Positions 26,779-39,480 of a DNA stretch of 64,000 nt are shown here, one piece after another. The stretch lies in assembly GCF_018866305.1 (NCBI RefSeq), contig NZ_CP076456.1, positions 1,426,001 to 1,490,000 on the forward strand, given 5' to 3'. A program made the translations under genes and the position numbers. Every line of letters starts with the position of its first letter. Position 1 is the first letter of the stretch. The notes beneath the pieces are model-generated. The model was given only the letters and a program-made list of their open reading frames with translations, searched no databases and had not been told where the DNA came from. Origin of the DNA: Arthrobacter sunyaminii (GTDB lineage: Bacteria > Actinomycetota > Actinomycetes > Actinomycetales > Micrococcaceae).

Positions 26779-28334
26779 GCCGATACCCTCAGCGCCACTG
26801 CGTCCAGCGGTGTTGCGTCATGGAGTGCGGTCATTTTCGTCGGGAACGAGCCGGTCGGCGCCGACGCCAAAATGGCAGCGCCTTGCTTCGGTTTCAGCAG
26901 CCTTCCGGTACGGGCGGCCAGGTAGGCCTCCCGGTACCGGGTCAGGCACCGCTCCAACGTGAACTCGGAAAGCGCCCGTCGCCGTGCTGCGGCGCCCATG
27001 GCGGCCCGGCGCCTCGGATCGGTCAACAGGGAGACACAGGCATCAGCAAACGCAGCGTGGTCCCGGGCGGCAACCAGCATGCCTGTGGACTCGTGCTCGT
27101 CAAGGCATTCTCCTACGCCTCCAACATCGGTGTTGACCGTTGCGCGACCGCACATCATCGCTTCGATCAGGGTGAACGGCAGTCCTTCCGAAATACTCGA
27201 CAGTGCTACCACGTGACCGGCCTCAATGGCCGGCCGGCTGCCTTTGCTGGGGCCTTCCCAATGAACTGCCTCTGCCACACCGAGAGCCCGCGTCAGGGCA
27301 ACCAGCAGCTCCTTGTAGGCTGCGTTTTCTTTGGGAGTTGGACCGAAAATGCGCAATTGGGCATTAGGCACCCGTTCACGAACCAGCGCAAAAGCGGATA
27401 TCAGCGTTTCCAGGTCCTTCAGGGGATCGATCCGGCCCACAAAGCTGATGGTTGGAAGCTCCGGCTCGGAGGTGACGGGCAGGAAAGTCAACGGGTCAAC
27501 TCCGTTCGGAATGGTGTAGATGCGCTCCGGAAGCGCTCCGAGCCGGCGCTCCCAGCGGGCATTGAACTGGTTCACGGGAAGGACCATGTGTGCGCGCACG
27601 TTCACGACTTGGCACAGCCGCCGCAGGAACGCGGTGACCGCGCGTCGCACCGGCCAGGACAAATGAGCGCCGTAGAGCGCCAGGTAGCGCTCACGCAGGT
27701 ATACCCCGTGCTCAGTCAGCAGGATGGGTGTCCCGTGCCGCCATGACTGCGCCAGCGCAAGCAGGGATGAGGGACCGTTACTGGAGGCATGGACCACATT
27801 CACCTTTCCCAGCCGGTGATCGAGGAGGGCAAGGGCACGGTCCACGATGCTGGCAGCCATGACGGCATCCGCGACCGAGATGGGAGGTTCGCCGACGCTG
27901 ACCAGATGCCGGGTCCATGCAGCAATGATCGCTGCCACGGAGCCACGGGTTGCGAGGGAGCGAGCCAATCCAATCCGGTCACTGATGCCCACGAGGTGCT
28001 GCAGGGCGTTGGCGGTCCTCCCCACGGGATCCTGCCGTTCGGATCCCAGCGCGGCGTCCCACAACCGCTCAAGTTCATATTGGGTGGACTCAATCCAGTA
28101 GCGGCGCCGGGGGGTGGGGCGAAGCGGAGAAGCGGAGGGTCCCCAGACCGGAATCAGTCGAACCGATCGAACATTGGGGGGCACCGCCCATACGGGTTTT
28201 TCGGCTCCGCTGCCCGTGAGCGCGACCACGTCAAAGTCGTGCTCCGGAAGTCCGGTCAGGAGCTGGTCGCACCACGTACTTACGCCGCCTGTGACGACCG
28301 GGTAGGTTCCTTCGGTGATAAGGGCTATTTTCAT
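26775..28334 (-). CDS. PelF-like GT4 glycosyltransferase
   Basis: 519-aa GT-B glycosyltransferase. The N-terminal domain opens MKIALITEGTYPVVTGGVST, the hallmark of the PelF/DUF3492 group. The C-terminal GT4 domain has SFVGRIDPLKDLETLISAF, RIFGPTPKENAAYKE and the EX7E motif in SISEGLPFTLIEAMMCG. PelF of Pseudomonas is of similar length and polymerises UDP-N-acetylgalactosamine into Pel. Start at 28334 was chosen for GAAGGGG 8 nt upstream; the frame is open further 5'. First gene of the operon. Confidence 0.87.
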   Translation of the reverse strand: MKIALITEGTYPVVTGGVSTWCDQLLTGLPEHDFDVVALTGSGAEKPVWAVPPNVRSVRLIPVWGPSASPLRPTPRRRYWIESTQYELERLWDAALGSERQDPVGRTANALQHLVGISDRIGLARSLATRGSVAAIIAAWTRHLVSVGEPPISVADAVMAASIVDRALALLDHRLGKVNVVHASSNGPSSLLALAQSWRHGTPILLTEHGVYLRERYLALYGAHLSWPVRRAVTAFLRRLCQVVNVRAHMVLPVNQFNARWERRLGALPERIYTIPNGVDPLTFLPVTSEPELPTISFVGRIDPLKDLETLISAFALVRERVPNAQLRIFGPTPKENAAYKELLVALTRALGVAEAVHWEGPSKGSRPAIEAGHVVALSSISEGLPFTLIEAMMCGRATVNTDVGGVGECLDEHESTGMLVAARDHAAFADACVSLLTDPRRRAAMGAAARRRALSEFTLERCLTRYREAYLAARTGRLLKPKQGAAILASAPTGSFPTKMTALHDATPLDAVALRVSA

Positions 28335-28678
28335 GTGATTGCCCCTTCGGATAGGTACAGGGGCCGAGACTTCAGCGGGTTTCCCTTTTGAAACAAGACC
28401 GGCATGCACAGCATTTAAGACTCTCTTACGGATTGGCGATATCTGCTCCTATGGCCAGTGCCTGCGGCGGATATCGATCCCAGTAAATGTCATGCCGGTG
28501 CAGCAATCGAGAGTAACGACTACGTGCCGGGTACCCGAGCGCACCCGGAGGTGCCCTCCAGCGAGGAATATTCCGAGGTTTTCCATTGCCTGTGGGCATG
28601 ACTCTCAAGGCGCTGCACAGAACGCCGGTAACAACCAGGACAAGGGCGGCCCCGGAGTAAAGGCGGCAAGCCCTCAGG
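28335..28678. other. 344-bp upstream region of the Pel-like operon, no gene seen
   Basis: Between the quinone oxidoreductase stop and the glycosyltransferase start, both on the minus strand. I see no convincing ORF, tRNA, riboswitch or strong terminator. It presumably carries the operon promoter. A short repeated GATATC motif (GGCGATATCTGCTC and GCGGATATCGATC) is present, of unknown meaning. Confidence 0.5.
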
Positions 28679-29644
28679 CTACGGAATCAGCAGCACCTTG
28701 CCGGTGGTCTTCCGCCCCTCGAGGTCCTCCTGGGCCCGGGTGGCTTCAGCGAGCGGATACGTTCCGCCGATGCGCACGTCCAGCGTTCCTTCACGAACCA
28801 TTTCAAACAGGTCATGGGCACGCCACTGCCGTTCTTCGCGTGTGAGCAGATAGTCGCCAATGGTAGGGCGGGTGAGGTAGAGGGAACCGCCGGAATTCAG
28901 CTTCTGGATGTCGAAGGGCGGCACCTGTCCCGAGGCTCCGCCGAACAGGACCAGCATGCCGCGCTTGCGCAGGCTCGCCAGTGAACCCTCGAACGTTGCC
29001 TTGCCCACGCCGTCGTACACCACGTCCACACCCACGCCGTCCGTCAGGTGACGGACTTCCTCGGCGAAGCCCTCGTATCCCAGTGCATGGTCGGCACCCG
29101 CCGAGCGTGCCAGCTCGCGCTTCTCGTCGGTGGACGCCGTGGTGATGATCCTTGCTCCCTTGGCCTTGAGCAGCTGGATCAGCAGGAGGCCAACGCCTCC
29201 GGCGCCCGCATGCGTGAGGACGGTCTGGCCCTCTTCCACCGGAAAGGCGGAGTTGCACAGGTAATGTGCGGTCATGCCCTGCATGGGCAGGGCGGCCGCC
29301 GTCTCGTCGCTGACACCGTCAGGGACCGGCAGCGCCTTGTCCGCCTCCAGGATCATGTACTCCGAGTAGGTGCCACCGCCTTCAGCGGTGGCAACCCGCG
29401 CCCCTTCCCGAAAGTCCTCAACATCGCGGCCTGTCGCCACTACGGTGCCGGCAGCCTCCACGCCGGGAATGAACGGGTACTCCATGGGATACACGCCGCT
29501 GCGCTTGTAGGTGTCGATGAAGTTCACGCCGGCGGCGGCCACGCGCACCAGCAGTTCCTTGGGTCCCGGCTGGGGGAGGTCCACGTCTTCGACACGCAGG
29601 ATTTCCGGCCCGCCGGGGGCGGGTACCACAATAGCTTTATGCAT
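28679..29644 (-). CDS. Quinone oxidoreductase, zeta-crystallin type (NADPH)
   Basis: 321-aa zinc-independent medium-chain reductase. It has the N-terminal GroES-like domain (GVNFIDTYKRSGVYPMEYPF, LPMQGMTAHYLCN) and a Rossmann fold with HAGAGGVGLLLIQLLKAKGA. Conserved KTTGKVLLIP ends the protein. One-electron or two-electron quinone reduction with NADPH is the family role. It is divergent from argC, with a 47-bp tandem repeat between them. Confidence 0.9.
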   Translation of the reverse strand: MHKAIVVPAPGGPEILRVEDVDLPQPGPKELLVRVAAAGVNFIDTYKRSGVYPMEYPFIPGVEAAGTVVATGRDVEDFREGARVATAEGGGTYSEYMILEADKALPVPDGVSDETAAALPMQGMTAHYLCNSAFPVEEGQTVLTHAGAGGVGLLLIQLLKAKGARIITTASTDEKRELARSAGADHALGYEGFAEEVRHLTDGVGVDVVYDGVGKATFEGSLASLRKRGMLVLFGGASGQVPPFDIQKLNSGGSLYLTRPTIGDYLLTREERQWRAHDLFEMVREGTLDVRIGGTYPLAEATRAQEDLEGRKTTGKVLLIP

Positions 29645-29660
29645 GGAATGTCTCTTCCGT

Positions 29661-29764
29661 CACGGCTTCGGTGTTGCTGCCATCGTAGGGCAGCATCGAC
29701 CCCGGCGCACGGCTTCGGTGTTGCTGCCATCGTAGGGCAGCATCGACCCCGGCGCACGGCTTCG
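29661..29764. repeat. 47-bp tandem repeat with internal hairpin
   Basis: Unit beginning CACGGCTTCGGTGTTGCTGC: two full, identical copies at 29661-29707 and 29708-29754 and 10 nt of a third (29755-29764). Each holds an inverted repeat TGCTGCC-ATCGTAG-GGCAGCA. It lies between the divergent quinone oxidoreductase and argC genes, just outside the ARG-box region. Confidence 0.95.
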
Positions 29765-29804
29765 TCTGTTAGGCGCCGGCGTCACGCAGCATCGGGGCAT
29801 GCGT

Positions 29805-29845
29805 CATGAATGTATAAATATGAAGGTTCCTGCATAAATCTGCTG
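29805..29845. promoter_or_regulatory. Probable pair of ARG boxes (ArgR operator) before argC
   Basis: An AT-rich island in GC-rich DNA contains TGTATAAATA (29811-29820) and TGCATAAATC (29831-29840), repeats spaced 20 bp, about two helical turns, as for tandem ARG boxes. The left copy lies in TGAATGTATAAATATGA, close to the ARG-box pattern. It is 13-50 nt upstream of the argC start, and argR is in the same operon. Confidence 0.65.
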
Positions 29846-29848
29846 TAG

Positions 29849-30888
<1,040 letters not shown>

Positions 30889-30889
<1 letters not shown>

Positions 30890-32100
30890 TGAGCACCACC
30901 GAAAACAGTATTGAAGCAGCCAGCACTGTCAACGAAACTGCTGTCACGACCGGCGTCACTGCCCCGGCCGGCTTCCGCGCCGCCGGCATCACCGCCGGAC
31001 TGAAGCTGTCCGGCGGCCGTGACATGGCCCTCGTGGTCAATGACGGTCCGTCCAAGGCCGCAGCCGCCGTCTTCACCCGCAACCGCGTGGCTGCAGCGCC
31101 GGTGCACTGGTCCCGTCAGGTGCTCACGGACGGCCGCGCCGATGCCGTGATCCTCAACTCCGGCGGCGCCAACGCCTGCACCGGACCCCAGGGCTTTCAG
31201 AACACGCACGCCACCGCCGAGAAGACGGCCGAGGTCCTGGGCATCTCCGCCTCGGACGTGGTGGTCTGCTCCACCGGGCTTATCGGTGAGCAGCTGCCCA
31301 TGGAGGAAATCCTCCCCGGTGTGGAGGCCGCCGCTCAGGCATTGGCGGCCGACGGCGGTGCTTCCGCCGCCGAGGCGATCATGACCACCGACACCGTCGC
31401 CAAGCAGGCAGTGTTCACCGGCAGCGGCTACACCATCGGCGGCATGGCCAAAGGGGCCGGCATGCTGGCTCCGGGGCTGGCAACCATGCTCGTGGTGCTG
31501 ACCACCGACGCGCAGCTGCCGGCCGCCGCCCTGGACACGGCGCTGCGCGCAGCCACTGCCGTCACGTTTGACCGCACCGACTCGGACGGCTGCATGTCCA
31601 CCAATGACACCGTGGTGCTGATGGCTTCCGGCGCTGCCGGCACCGTCCCGGACCAGGCAGAATTCACCGCAGGCCTCACCGAGGTCTGCCATTCTTTGGC
31701 CCAGCAGCTGATCACCGATGCCGAGGGCGCCAGCCACGACATCGCCGTGACCACGCTCAACGCCGCCACCGTGGCCGATGCTGAAACCGCTTCCCGCGCC
31801 GTCACCCGGTCCAACCTCTTCAAGACCGCCATCTTCGGCAATGACCCCAACTGGGGCCGTGTCCTTTCCGCCGTGGGAACCACCGATGCCGCGTTTGAGC
31901 CGGACCGGATCAACGTGACGATCAACGGAGTGCAGGTGTGCCGCAACGGGGGAATCGGAGACTCCCGGGACCTGGTGGATCTGACCGGCCGCAAGGTGAC
32001 GGTCGAAATTGATCTCAACGCCGGCACGGAAAGCGCCACCATCTGGACCAATGACCTGACCACGGACTACGTCCACGAAAACTCGGCCTACAGCAGCTGA
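30889..32100 (+). CDS. argJ: Bifunctional glutamate N-acetyltransferase / amino-acid acetyltransferase
   Basis: 403-aa ornithine acetyltransferase, which recycles the acetyl group from N-acetylornithine to glutamate. The precursor self-cleaves before Thr199, in KGAGMLAPGLATMLVV, giving the alpha and beta chains. It begins with an unusual Thr/Ala/Val-rich leader (about 20 residues), then TAGLKLSGGRDMALVVND. Whether it is mono- or bifunctional cannot be read from sequence. It overlaps argC. Confidence 0.95.
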
Positions 32101-32112
32101 TCGGGGACTGAC

Positions 32113-33036
32113 ATGAGCACAACAGCAGAAGTTCGGGAACAACTGGCCGCCCAGGACAAGGCCGCCACCCTCATCGAAGCGCTGCCGTGGATCCAGCGGT
32201 TTGCCGGCAGCATCATGGTGATCAAGTATGGCGGCAACGCCATGGTCAACGATGACCTGCGCCGTGCCTTCGCCGAGGACATCGTTTTTCTGCACCACGT
32301 CGGAGTGCGTCCGGTGGTGGTGCACGGCGGCGGCCCGCAGATCAATTCCCTGCTGGAACGTCTGGGCATCAAGTCCGAATTCAAGGGCGGACTGCGTGTG
32401 ACCACCCCCGAAGCCATGGACGCCGTCCGCATGGTGCTCACCGGCCAGGTGGGCCGCGAGCTGGTAGGCATGATCAACGCGCACGGCCCGTACGCCGTCG
32501 GACTCTCCGGCGAAGACGCCGGGCTGTTGCAGGCAACACGCATCGGAACCGTAATCGACGGCCAGGAAGTGGACCTTGGCCAGGTCGGCGAGGTGACCGG
32601 AGTCAATCCCGGCGCCATTGTCGACCTGCTCGAAGCCGGACGCATTCCGGTTATTTCCACGGTGGCTCCCGAGGTCGACGCCGACGGCGGGCTCACCAGT
32701 GCGGTATTGAACGTGAACGCGGATACTGCTGCCGCCGCCCTGGCCGTGGCACTTGGTGCCTCACGTCTGGTGGTGCTGACCGATGTTGAGGGACTGTACT
32801 CGAATTGGCCGGACAAGACCTCCCTGATTTCCGCGCTGACCGCGGGGGAGCTGCGCGACATGCTGCCCTCCCTGGAAGCCGGCATGATTCCGAAGATGCA
32901 GGCCTGCCTCACGGCGGTTGACGGCGGGGTGGACCGGGCAGCCGTAGTGGACGGCCGGATGGCCCATTCCATGCTGCTGGAGGTTTTCACCACCGCCGGC
33001 ATTGGCACCCAGGTTGTTCCGGAGGAGCAGGCATGA
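32113..33036 (+). CDS. argB: Acetylglutamate kinase
   Basis: 307-aa amino acid kinase phosphorylating N-acetylglutamate. Visible are [14 protein letters not shown] near the start, [20 protein letters not shown] and [15 protein letters not shown]. The length with an N-terminal helix ([20 protein letters not shown]) is typical of the hexameric, arginine-inhibited form. Its stop overlaps argD by 4 nt (ATGA). Confidence 0.97.
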   Translation: MSTTAEVREQLAAQDKAATLIEALPWIQRFAGSIMVIKYGGNAMVNDDLRRAFAEDIVFLHHVGVRPVVVHGGGPQINSLLERLGIKSEFKGGLRVTTPEAMDAVRMVLTGQVGRELVGMINAHGPYAVGLSGEDAGLLQATRIGTVIDGQEVDLGQVGEVTGVNPGAIVDLLEAGRIPVISTVAPEVDADGGLTSAVLNVNADTAAAALAVALGASRLVVLTDVEGLYSNWPDKTSLISALTAGELRDMLPSLEAGMIPKMQACLTAVDGGVDRAAVVDGRMAHSMLLEVFTTAGIGTQVVPEEQA

Positions 33037-34427
33037 GCGACGTTTCCCAGATCCAGACAGAGATCCAGACGAACCCCAGCTCCGCGGAAACCGTCCTCGA
33101 CGGCCTCACGGGGTCATCGCAGGACTGGCTGCAGCGTTACGGCTCCTCGCTGATGGGCGTCTTCGGCACCCCGCAGCGGGTTCTCGTCCGCGGCAGCGGG
33201 TGCACCGTCTGGGACGCCGACGGCAAGCCCTATCTGGACCTGCTCGGCGGCATTGCCGTCAACGCACTCGGCCATGCCCATCCGTTCCTGACCTCGGTGA
33301 TCAGCAGCCAGCTCGCCACGCTGGGCCATGTCTCCAACTTCTTCACCAGCCCGACACAGGTGGCTCTGGCGGAAAAGCTGCTCCAGCTTTCCGGGGCCCC
33401 CGTTGGTTCCAAGGTCTTCTTCGCAAACTCCGGCACCGAAGCCAACGAGGCGGCGTTCAAGCTGGCCCGGCGCAATACCGGAACGGCGGCCGACGGCAAC
33501 CCGCAGCGCACCCGCATCATCGCGCTGGAGGGCGCATTCCACGGCCGGACCCTCGGGGCGCTGGCCCTGACGGCCAAGAAGGCTTACCGGGCGCCGTTCG
33601 AACCGCTGCCCGGGGGAGTGGAGCACATTGCCTTCGGCGACGTCGAGGCCCTGCGCACTGCAGTGGATGACACCGTGGCCGCCGTCTTCGTCGAGCCCAT
33701 CCAGGGCGAAGCCGGTGTGGTTCCGCTGCCCGCCGGATATCTGCAGGCAGCCCGCGACATCACTTCAGCTGCAGGCGCCCTGCTGATCGTGGACGAAGTC
33801 CAGACCGGCATCGGCCGCACCGGAGCGTGGTTTGCCTCCGAAGGGGTTCTGCCGGACGCCATGACCCTGGCCAAGGGTCTGGGCGGCGGTTTCCCCGTCG
33901 GCGCACTGATCACCTTCGGCGAAAGCGTGTCCTCGCTGCTGACCGCCGGCCAGCACGGCACCACCTTTGGCGGCAACCCCGTGGCCACCGCCGCCTCGCT
34001 GGCTACGCTGCACGTGATTGAATCCACCGGGCTGCTGGAACAGGTACAACAGACCGGCGAGCACCTGCGGACGGCGGTGGCAACCGTTCCCGGCGTCACC
34101 CAAGTCCGGGGGGCGGGCCTGCTCATCGGCTTCGATCTGGCCGACGAGATTGCACCGGCCGCCGTGACAGCTGCCCTGGAGGCCGGATTCATCATTAACG
34201 CCACCGGGCCGCGAACCCTGCGTCTGGCGCCGCCGCTGATCCTGACCGCGGCACAGGCCGACTCCTTTGTTGATGCACTGCCGGGAATCCTGGCCGCCGC
34301 CCGTGCCGCCCAGGACACTTCAGCCGCCGTCACCGGACCAGCATCCACCGGACCAGCTACAACTAACGGACAGGCTGCAACTAACGGGCAAGCCCCTGCC
34401 CCCGCAACAACCGAAGGAAAATCATGA
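33033..34427 (+). CDS. argD: Acetylornithine aminotransferase with repetitive C-terminal tail
   Basis: 464-aa class III PLP aminotransferase. The PLP lysine is Lys281 in [13 protein letters not shown], with [17 protein letters not shown] and [19 protein letters not shown]. The C-terminal ~38 residues (from about 427) are low-complexity Thr/Ala/Gln/Pro made by short tandem DNA repeats, and exceed the normal length of about 400-425. It overlaps argB and argF by 4 nt each. Confidence 0.96.
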   Translation: MSDVSQIQTEIQTNPSSAETVLDGLTGSSQDWLQRYGSSLMGVFGTPQRVLVRGSGCTVWDADGKPYLDLLGGIAVNALGHAHPFLTSVISSQLATLGHVSNFFTSPTQVALAEKLLQLSGAPVGSKVFFANSGTEANEAAFKLARRNTGTAADGNPQRTRIIALEGAFHGRTLGALALTAKKAYRAPFEPLPGGVEHIAFGDVEALRTAVDDTVAAVFVEPIQGEAGVVPLPAGYLQAARDITSAAGALLIVDEVQTGIGRTGAWFASEGVLPDAMTLAKGLGGGFPVGALITFGESVSSLLTAGQHGTTFGGNPVATAASLATLHVIESTGLLEQVQQTGEHLRTAVATVPGVTQVRGAGLLIGFDLADEIAPAAVTAALEAGFIINATGPRTLRLAPPLILTAAQADSFVDALPGILAAARAAQDTSAAVTGPASTGPATTNGQAATNGQAPAPATTEGKS

Positions 34428-35407
34428 CCCGCCATTTCCTGGTCGACACCGACCTCACCCAGGCCGAGCAGACCGAGGTGCTGGACCTGGCTGACCTGTT
34501 GAAGAAGGACCGCTACAAGTACCAGCCCTATGCCGGCGAATCCACCGGCCGGCAGACGGTCGCCGTGATCTTCGACAAGACCTCCACCCGCACCCGGGTT
34601 TCCTTTGCTGCGGGCATATCCGACCTGGGCGGTGTTCCGCTCATCATCGGTGCCGGGGAGTCCCAGCTCGGGCACAAGGAAAGCGTCACGGACACCACCA
34701 AGGTGCTGGAACGCATGGTCTCCACCATTGTCTGGCGCACCTACGCGCAGTCCGGCCTCGAAGAAATGGCTGCGGCTTCGCGGGTTCCGGTAATCAACGC
34801 GCTCTCGGATGACTACCACCCGTGCCAGCTGCTGGCTGACCTCATGACCATCCGTGAGCACAAGGGCACCCTCGCCGGCCTCACCCTGACTTATCTGGGG
34901 GACTGCGCCAACAACATGGCCAACTCCTACCTGCTGGCATGCGTCACTGCGGGAATGCATGTCCGGGTCGCCGGTCCGATCGGCTACCTGCCGGATCCGC
35001 TGATTGTCGACGCCGCTGCCGCCCGTGCCGAAGAAACCGGCGGATCGGTGATGATCACCACCGATCCCGCCGAAGCACTGGCCGGAGCCGACGTCGTCGC
35101 CACCGACACCTGGGTCTCCATGGGCCAGGAGGACGAAAAGGCGGCCCGTTCCGAGCTGTTCCGCAGCTTCGCCGTGGACGCCGCAGCGATGGCGCAGGCA
35201 GCGGACGACGCCGTCGTCCTGCACTGCCTGCCCGCCTACCGCGGCTACGAAATCTCTGCCGACGTCATCGACGGCCCGCAGTCGCTGGTCTGGGATGAAG
35301 CAGAGAACCGCCTGCACGCGCAGAAAGCGCTCATGGTGTGGCTGATGGCGCGCTCGGGCCTGACCGGAGTTCCGGAGGGACAGGCAGTTTCCGGGGGTGC
35401 AGCATGA
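34424..35407 (+). CDS. argF: Ornithine carbamoyltransferase
   Basis: 327-aa transcarbamylase forming citrulline. The carbamoyl-phosphate site is [11 protein letters not shown], with the [11 protein letters not shown] and [12 protein letters not shown] motifs. It overlaps argD (ATGA at 34424) and argR (ATGA at 35404). Confidence 0.97.
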   Translation: MTRHFLVDTDLTQAEQTEVLDLADLLKKDRYKYQPYAGESTGRQTVAVIFDKTSTRTRVSFAAGISDLGGVPLIIGAGESQLGHKESVTDTTKVLERMVSTIVWRTYAQSGLEEMAAASRVPVINALSDDYHPCQLLADLMTIREHKGTLAGLTLTYLGDCANNMANSYLLACVTAGMHVRVAGPIGYLPDPLIVDAAAARAEETGGSVMITTDPAEALAGADVVATDTWVSMGQEDEKAARSELFRSFAVDAAAMAQAADDAVVLHCLPAYRGYEISADVIDGPQSLVWDEAENRLHAQKALMVWLMARSGLTGVPEGQAVSGGAA

Positions 35408-35940
35408 GCATGCCGGCAACCAAGACTGCACGCCAGGCCCGCATCCGCACGCTGCTGACCAGCCGGTCGGTCCGGTCCCAGGCGGAGCTCGCTGCGCTGC
35501 TCGCGGACGACGGCGTCCAGGTCACCCAGGCCACGCTGTCCCGGGACCTGGTGGAGCTGGGCGCGGTGCGGATGCGCGGCAAGGAGGGGGTGCTGGTATA
35601 CGCGGTGCCTTCCGAGGGAGGACAGCGGGCACCGCAGTCGGGGGTTTCAGCGGAAGTCCTGGATGCCCGCCTGGCCCGATTGTGCGGGGAACTGCTGGTC
35701 ACGGCGGAGGCCTCGGGCAACATTGTGGTGCTGCGGACTCCTCCGGGCGCCGCGAACTTCCTGGCCCTGGCCATCGACCATTCAGTGTTGCCGTCCATTC
35801 TGGGCACCATTGCCGGTGACGATACGGTGGTAATGGTCACCCGCGAGCCCGACGGCGGCGCCGACGTGGCGGCGCGCTTCCTGCGAATCGCGGACGAGGC
35901 CACCGCCAACGGGCAGGCCCCGGACAGCCGCATCCTGTGA
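35404..35940 (+). CDS. argR: Arginine repressor
   Basis: 178-aa ArgR. The N-terminal winged helix (about residues 6-75: [39 protein letters not shown]) binds ARG boxes. The C-terminal domain binds arginine and hexamerises ([33 protein letters not shown]). The ATG at 35404 overlaps the argF stop; an in-frame upstream extension lies within argF and is rejected. It probably represses this operon at 29805-29845. Confidence 0.95.
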   Translation: MSMPATKTARQARIRTLLTSRSVRSQAELAALLADDGVQVTQATLSRDLVELGAVRMRGKEGVLVYAVPSEGGQRAPQSGVSAEVLDARLARLCGELLVTAEASGNIVVLRTPPGAANFLALAIDHSVLPSILGTIAGDDTVVMVTREPDGGADVAARFLRIADEATANGQAPDSRIL

Positions 35941-36037
35941 CGCCGGTTTCGGCAGGCACCGGACCCAACAACTTTCATCTACTTTCATCGACAGGCAGCC
36001 GTCTACGGCTGCGCACAACGCAAGAGGAGCATATTTC

Positions 36038-37246
36038 GTGAGCGAACGCATTGTACTGGCCTACTCCGGTGGCCTTGATACTTCGGTGGCTATCGGCTGG
36101 ATCGCCGAAGCAACCGGTGCTGAGGTTATCGCCGTGGCCGTGGACGTCGGACAGGGCGGCGAATCCCTGGAAACCATCCGCCAGCGCGCCCTGGCCTGCG
36201 GCGCCGTCGAAGCCTACGTTGCAGATGCCCGGGACGAATTCGCCTCCGAGTACTGCATGCCGGCGCTGAAGGCCAACGGCCTGTACATGGATTCCTACCC
36301 GCTGGTCTCCGCCCTGTCGCGTCCGGTCATCGTGAAGCACCTTGTCGCTGCCGCCCGTGAGTTCGGCGCCACCACCGTGTCCCACGGCTGCACCGGCAAG
36401 GGCAACGACCAGGTCCGCTTTGAAGTCGGCATCCAGACCCTGGGCCCGGACCTGAAGTGCATCGCCCCGGTCCGCGACCTGGCCCTGACCCGTGACAAGG
36501 CCATCGCCTTTGCCGAGGAAAAGAACCTGCCGATCGTCACCACCAAGAAGAACCCGTTCTCCATCGACGCCAACGTGTGGGGACGCGCCGTGGAGACCGG
36601 CTTCCTGGAAGACATCTGGAACGGTCCCACCCCGGACGTGTACGAGTACACCTCCGATCCCGCTGCCGGCCTTCCCGCCGACGAAGTGGTCATCACCTTC
36701 AAGGAAGGCGTTCCGGTGGCGATCGACGGCAAGCCCGTCACGCCGCTGCAGGCCATCGAGGAAATGAACCGCCGCGCCGGCGCCCAGGGCATCGGCCGCA
36801 TCGACATTGTCGAAGACCGCCTTGTCGGTATCAAGAGCCGCGAAATCTACGAAGCCCCCGGCGCCATGGCCCTGATGGCCGCCCACCGCGAGCTCGAAAA
36901 CGTCACGGTGGAGCGCGAGCAGGCCCGGTTCAAGAAGACCGTTGGCCAGCGCTGGACCGAGCTGGTCTACGACGGCCAGTGGTTCTCCCCGCTGAAGAAG
37001 TCCCTGGGCGCCTTTGTCGAGGACACCCAGAAGTACGTCTCCGGCGACATCCGCATGAACATGCAGGGCGGCCGTGCAGTGGTGACCGGACGCCGTTCCG
37101 ACTCCTCGCTGTATGACTTCAACCTGGCCACCTACGACACCGGTGACAGCTTTGACCAGTCCATGGCCCGCGGCTTCATTGAGCTGTTCGGCATGTCCTC
37201 CAAGGTGGCCTCCGGCCGCGACCAGCGTTTGGCAGAAGGTAAGTAG
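36038..37246 (+). CDS. argG: Argininosuccinate synthase
   Basis: 402-aa ATP-dependent enzyme joining citrulline and aspartate. The PP-loop is [19 protein letters not shown], and [17 protein letters not shown] is the second signature. GTG start at 36038 with AAGAGGAG 10 nt upstream. The 97-nt gap after argR holds no gene. Confidence 0.97.
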   Translation: MSERIVLAYSGGLDTSVAIGWIAEATGAEVIAVAVDVGQGGESLETIRQRALACGAVEAYVADARDEFASEYCMPALKANGLYMDSYPLVSALSRPVIVKHLVAAAREFGATTVSHGCTGKGNDQVRFEVGIQTLGPDLKCIAPVRDLALTRDKAIAFAEEKNLPIVTTKKNPFSIDANVWGRAVETGFLEDIWNGPTPDVYEYTSDPAAGLPADEVVITFKEGVPVAIDGKPVTPLQAIEEMNRRAGAQGIGRIDIVEDRLVGIKSREIYEAPGAMALMAAHRELENVTVEREQARFKKTVGQRWTELVYDGQWFSPLKKSLGAFVEDTQKYVSGDIRMNMQGGRAVVTGRRSDSSLYDFNLATYDTGDSFDQSMARGFIELFGMSSKVASGRDQRLAEGK

Positions 37247-38707
<1,461 letters not shown>

Positions 38708-38742
38708 CCCGGTCCGCTGCCTGAATACACGCACCCCTCGGA

Positions 38743-38779
38743 AAGGACCCCGGAGAGCTGATGCCTTTCCGGGGTCCTT
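38743..38779 (+). terminator. Hairpin terminator after argH
   Basis: Arms AAGGACCCCGG (38743-38753) and CCGGGGTCCTT (38769-38779), 11 bp, with a 15-nt loop; an alternative inner stem GGAAAGG/CCTTTCC also forms. It is followed by a mixed CT-rich stretch. It closes the arg operon. Confidence 0.7.
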
Positions 38780-38857
38780 CTGGCATCTCTTAGGCTCCTT
38801 TTCATTTGGCTTCGAGGGCCGTGGGCGTGCCACATATCCAGCGGCTACCCTTAGGCC

Positions 38858-39376
38858 ATGAGCGACTCCTTCCGGCTGATGCTGCGTGCCCTGCCCGATT
38901 TTCCGGAGGACCTGCCGGGCTTCGACCGCGCTGGCGCGCCGGCCAATCCGGCTGAGCTGTTCCGCTCCTGGCTGGACGACGCCCTGGCCGCAGGCGTCCG
39001 CCAGCCCCATGCCTTTTCGCTGGCCACGGCCGACGCGGGCGGGAACCTGTCCTCACGGATGCTCATCCTGAAAGATCTCGACGACGACGGCTGGCACTTT
39101 GCCACATCCCGAACCTCGCGGAAGGGCAGGGAGCTTGAGGCGAATCCCCGTGCGGCCATGAACTTCTACTGGTCCGAGCTGGGACGGCAAATCCGGGTGG
39201 CCGGCGCCGTTGTCCAGCTGTCCGATACCGTCTCGGCACGGGACTGGGAGGAACGGCCGGGTGCGGATGGTTCTGAGAACCCGCAGTGGCAGGTGTATGC
39301 GCTGCAACCGTCCGAGATCGAATTTTGGCAGGCAGACCCGGGCCGGCACCACATCCGCCACCGCTACCAGCTCTGA
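38858..39376 (+). CDS. Pyridoxamine 5'-phosphate oxidase-like protein, short C-terminus
   Basis: 172-aa PNPOx-like FMN protein. Conserved: FRSWLDDALAAGVRQPHAFSLAT, SSRMLILKDLDDDGWHFATS, SRKGRELEANPRAAMNFYW, EIEFWQADPGRHHIRHRY. The last RxH-type residues that bind the pyridoxal phosphate in PdxH are kept, but the protein ends at RYQL, about 10-12 residues before the usual end (R(L/W)xP). PdxH-like activity is therefore uncertain; a related flavin oxidoreductase is possible. Confidence 0.78.
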   Translation: MSDSFRLMLRALPDFPEDLPGFDRAGAPANPAELFRSWLDDALAAGVRQPHAFSLATADAGGNLSSRMLILKDLDDDGWHFATSRTSRKGRELEANPRAAMNFYWSELGRQIRVAGAVVQLSDTVSARDWEERPGADGSENPQWQVYALQPSEIEFWQADPGRHHIRHRYQL

Positions 39377-39480
39377 TTTTGACTTTAGGTTCCACCTGTC
39401 CCATCGGCCACCGGCGGCACGCATCCACTGGGCCAGCGCCGCTGCGTGGCGAAATGCTCCGGCTCCCATAAGGTGGGTCA

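Noticed and set aside
28426..28608. 60-codon frame upstream of the Pel-like operon
   Set aside because: No ribosome-binding site and shadow-like Arg/Pro composition.
29661..29764. CRISPR-like array
   Set aside because: Only two adjacent copies without spacers and no cas genes.
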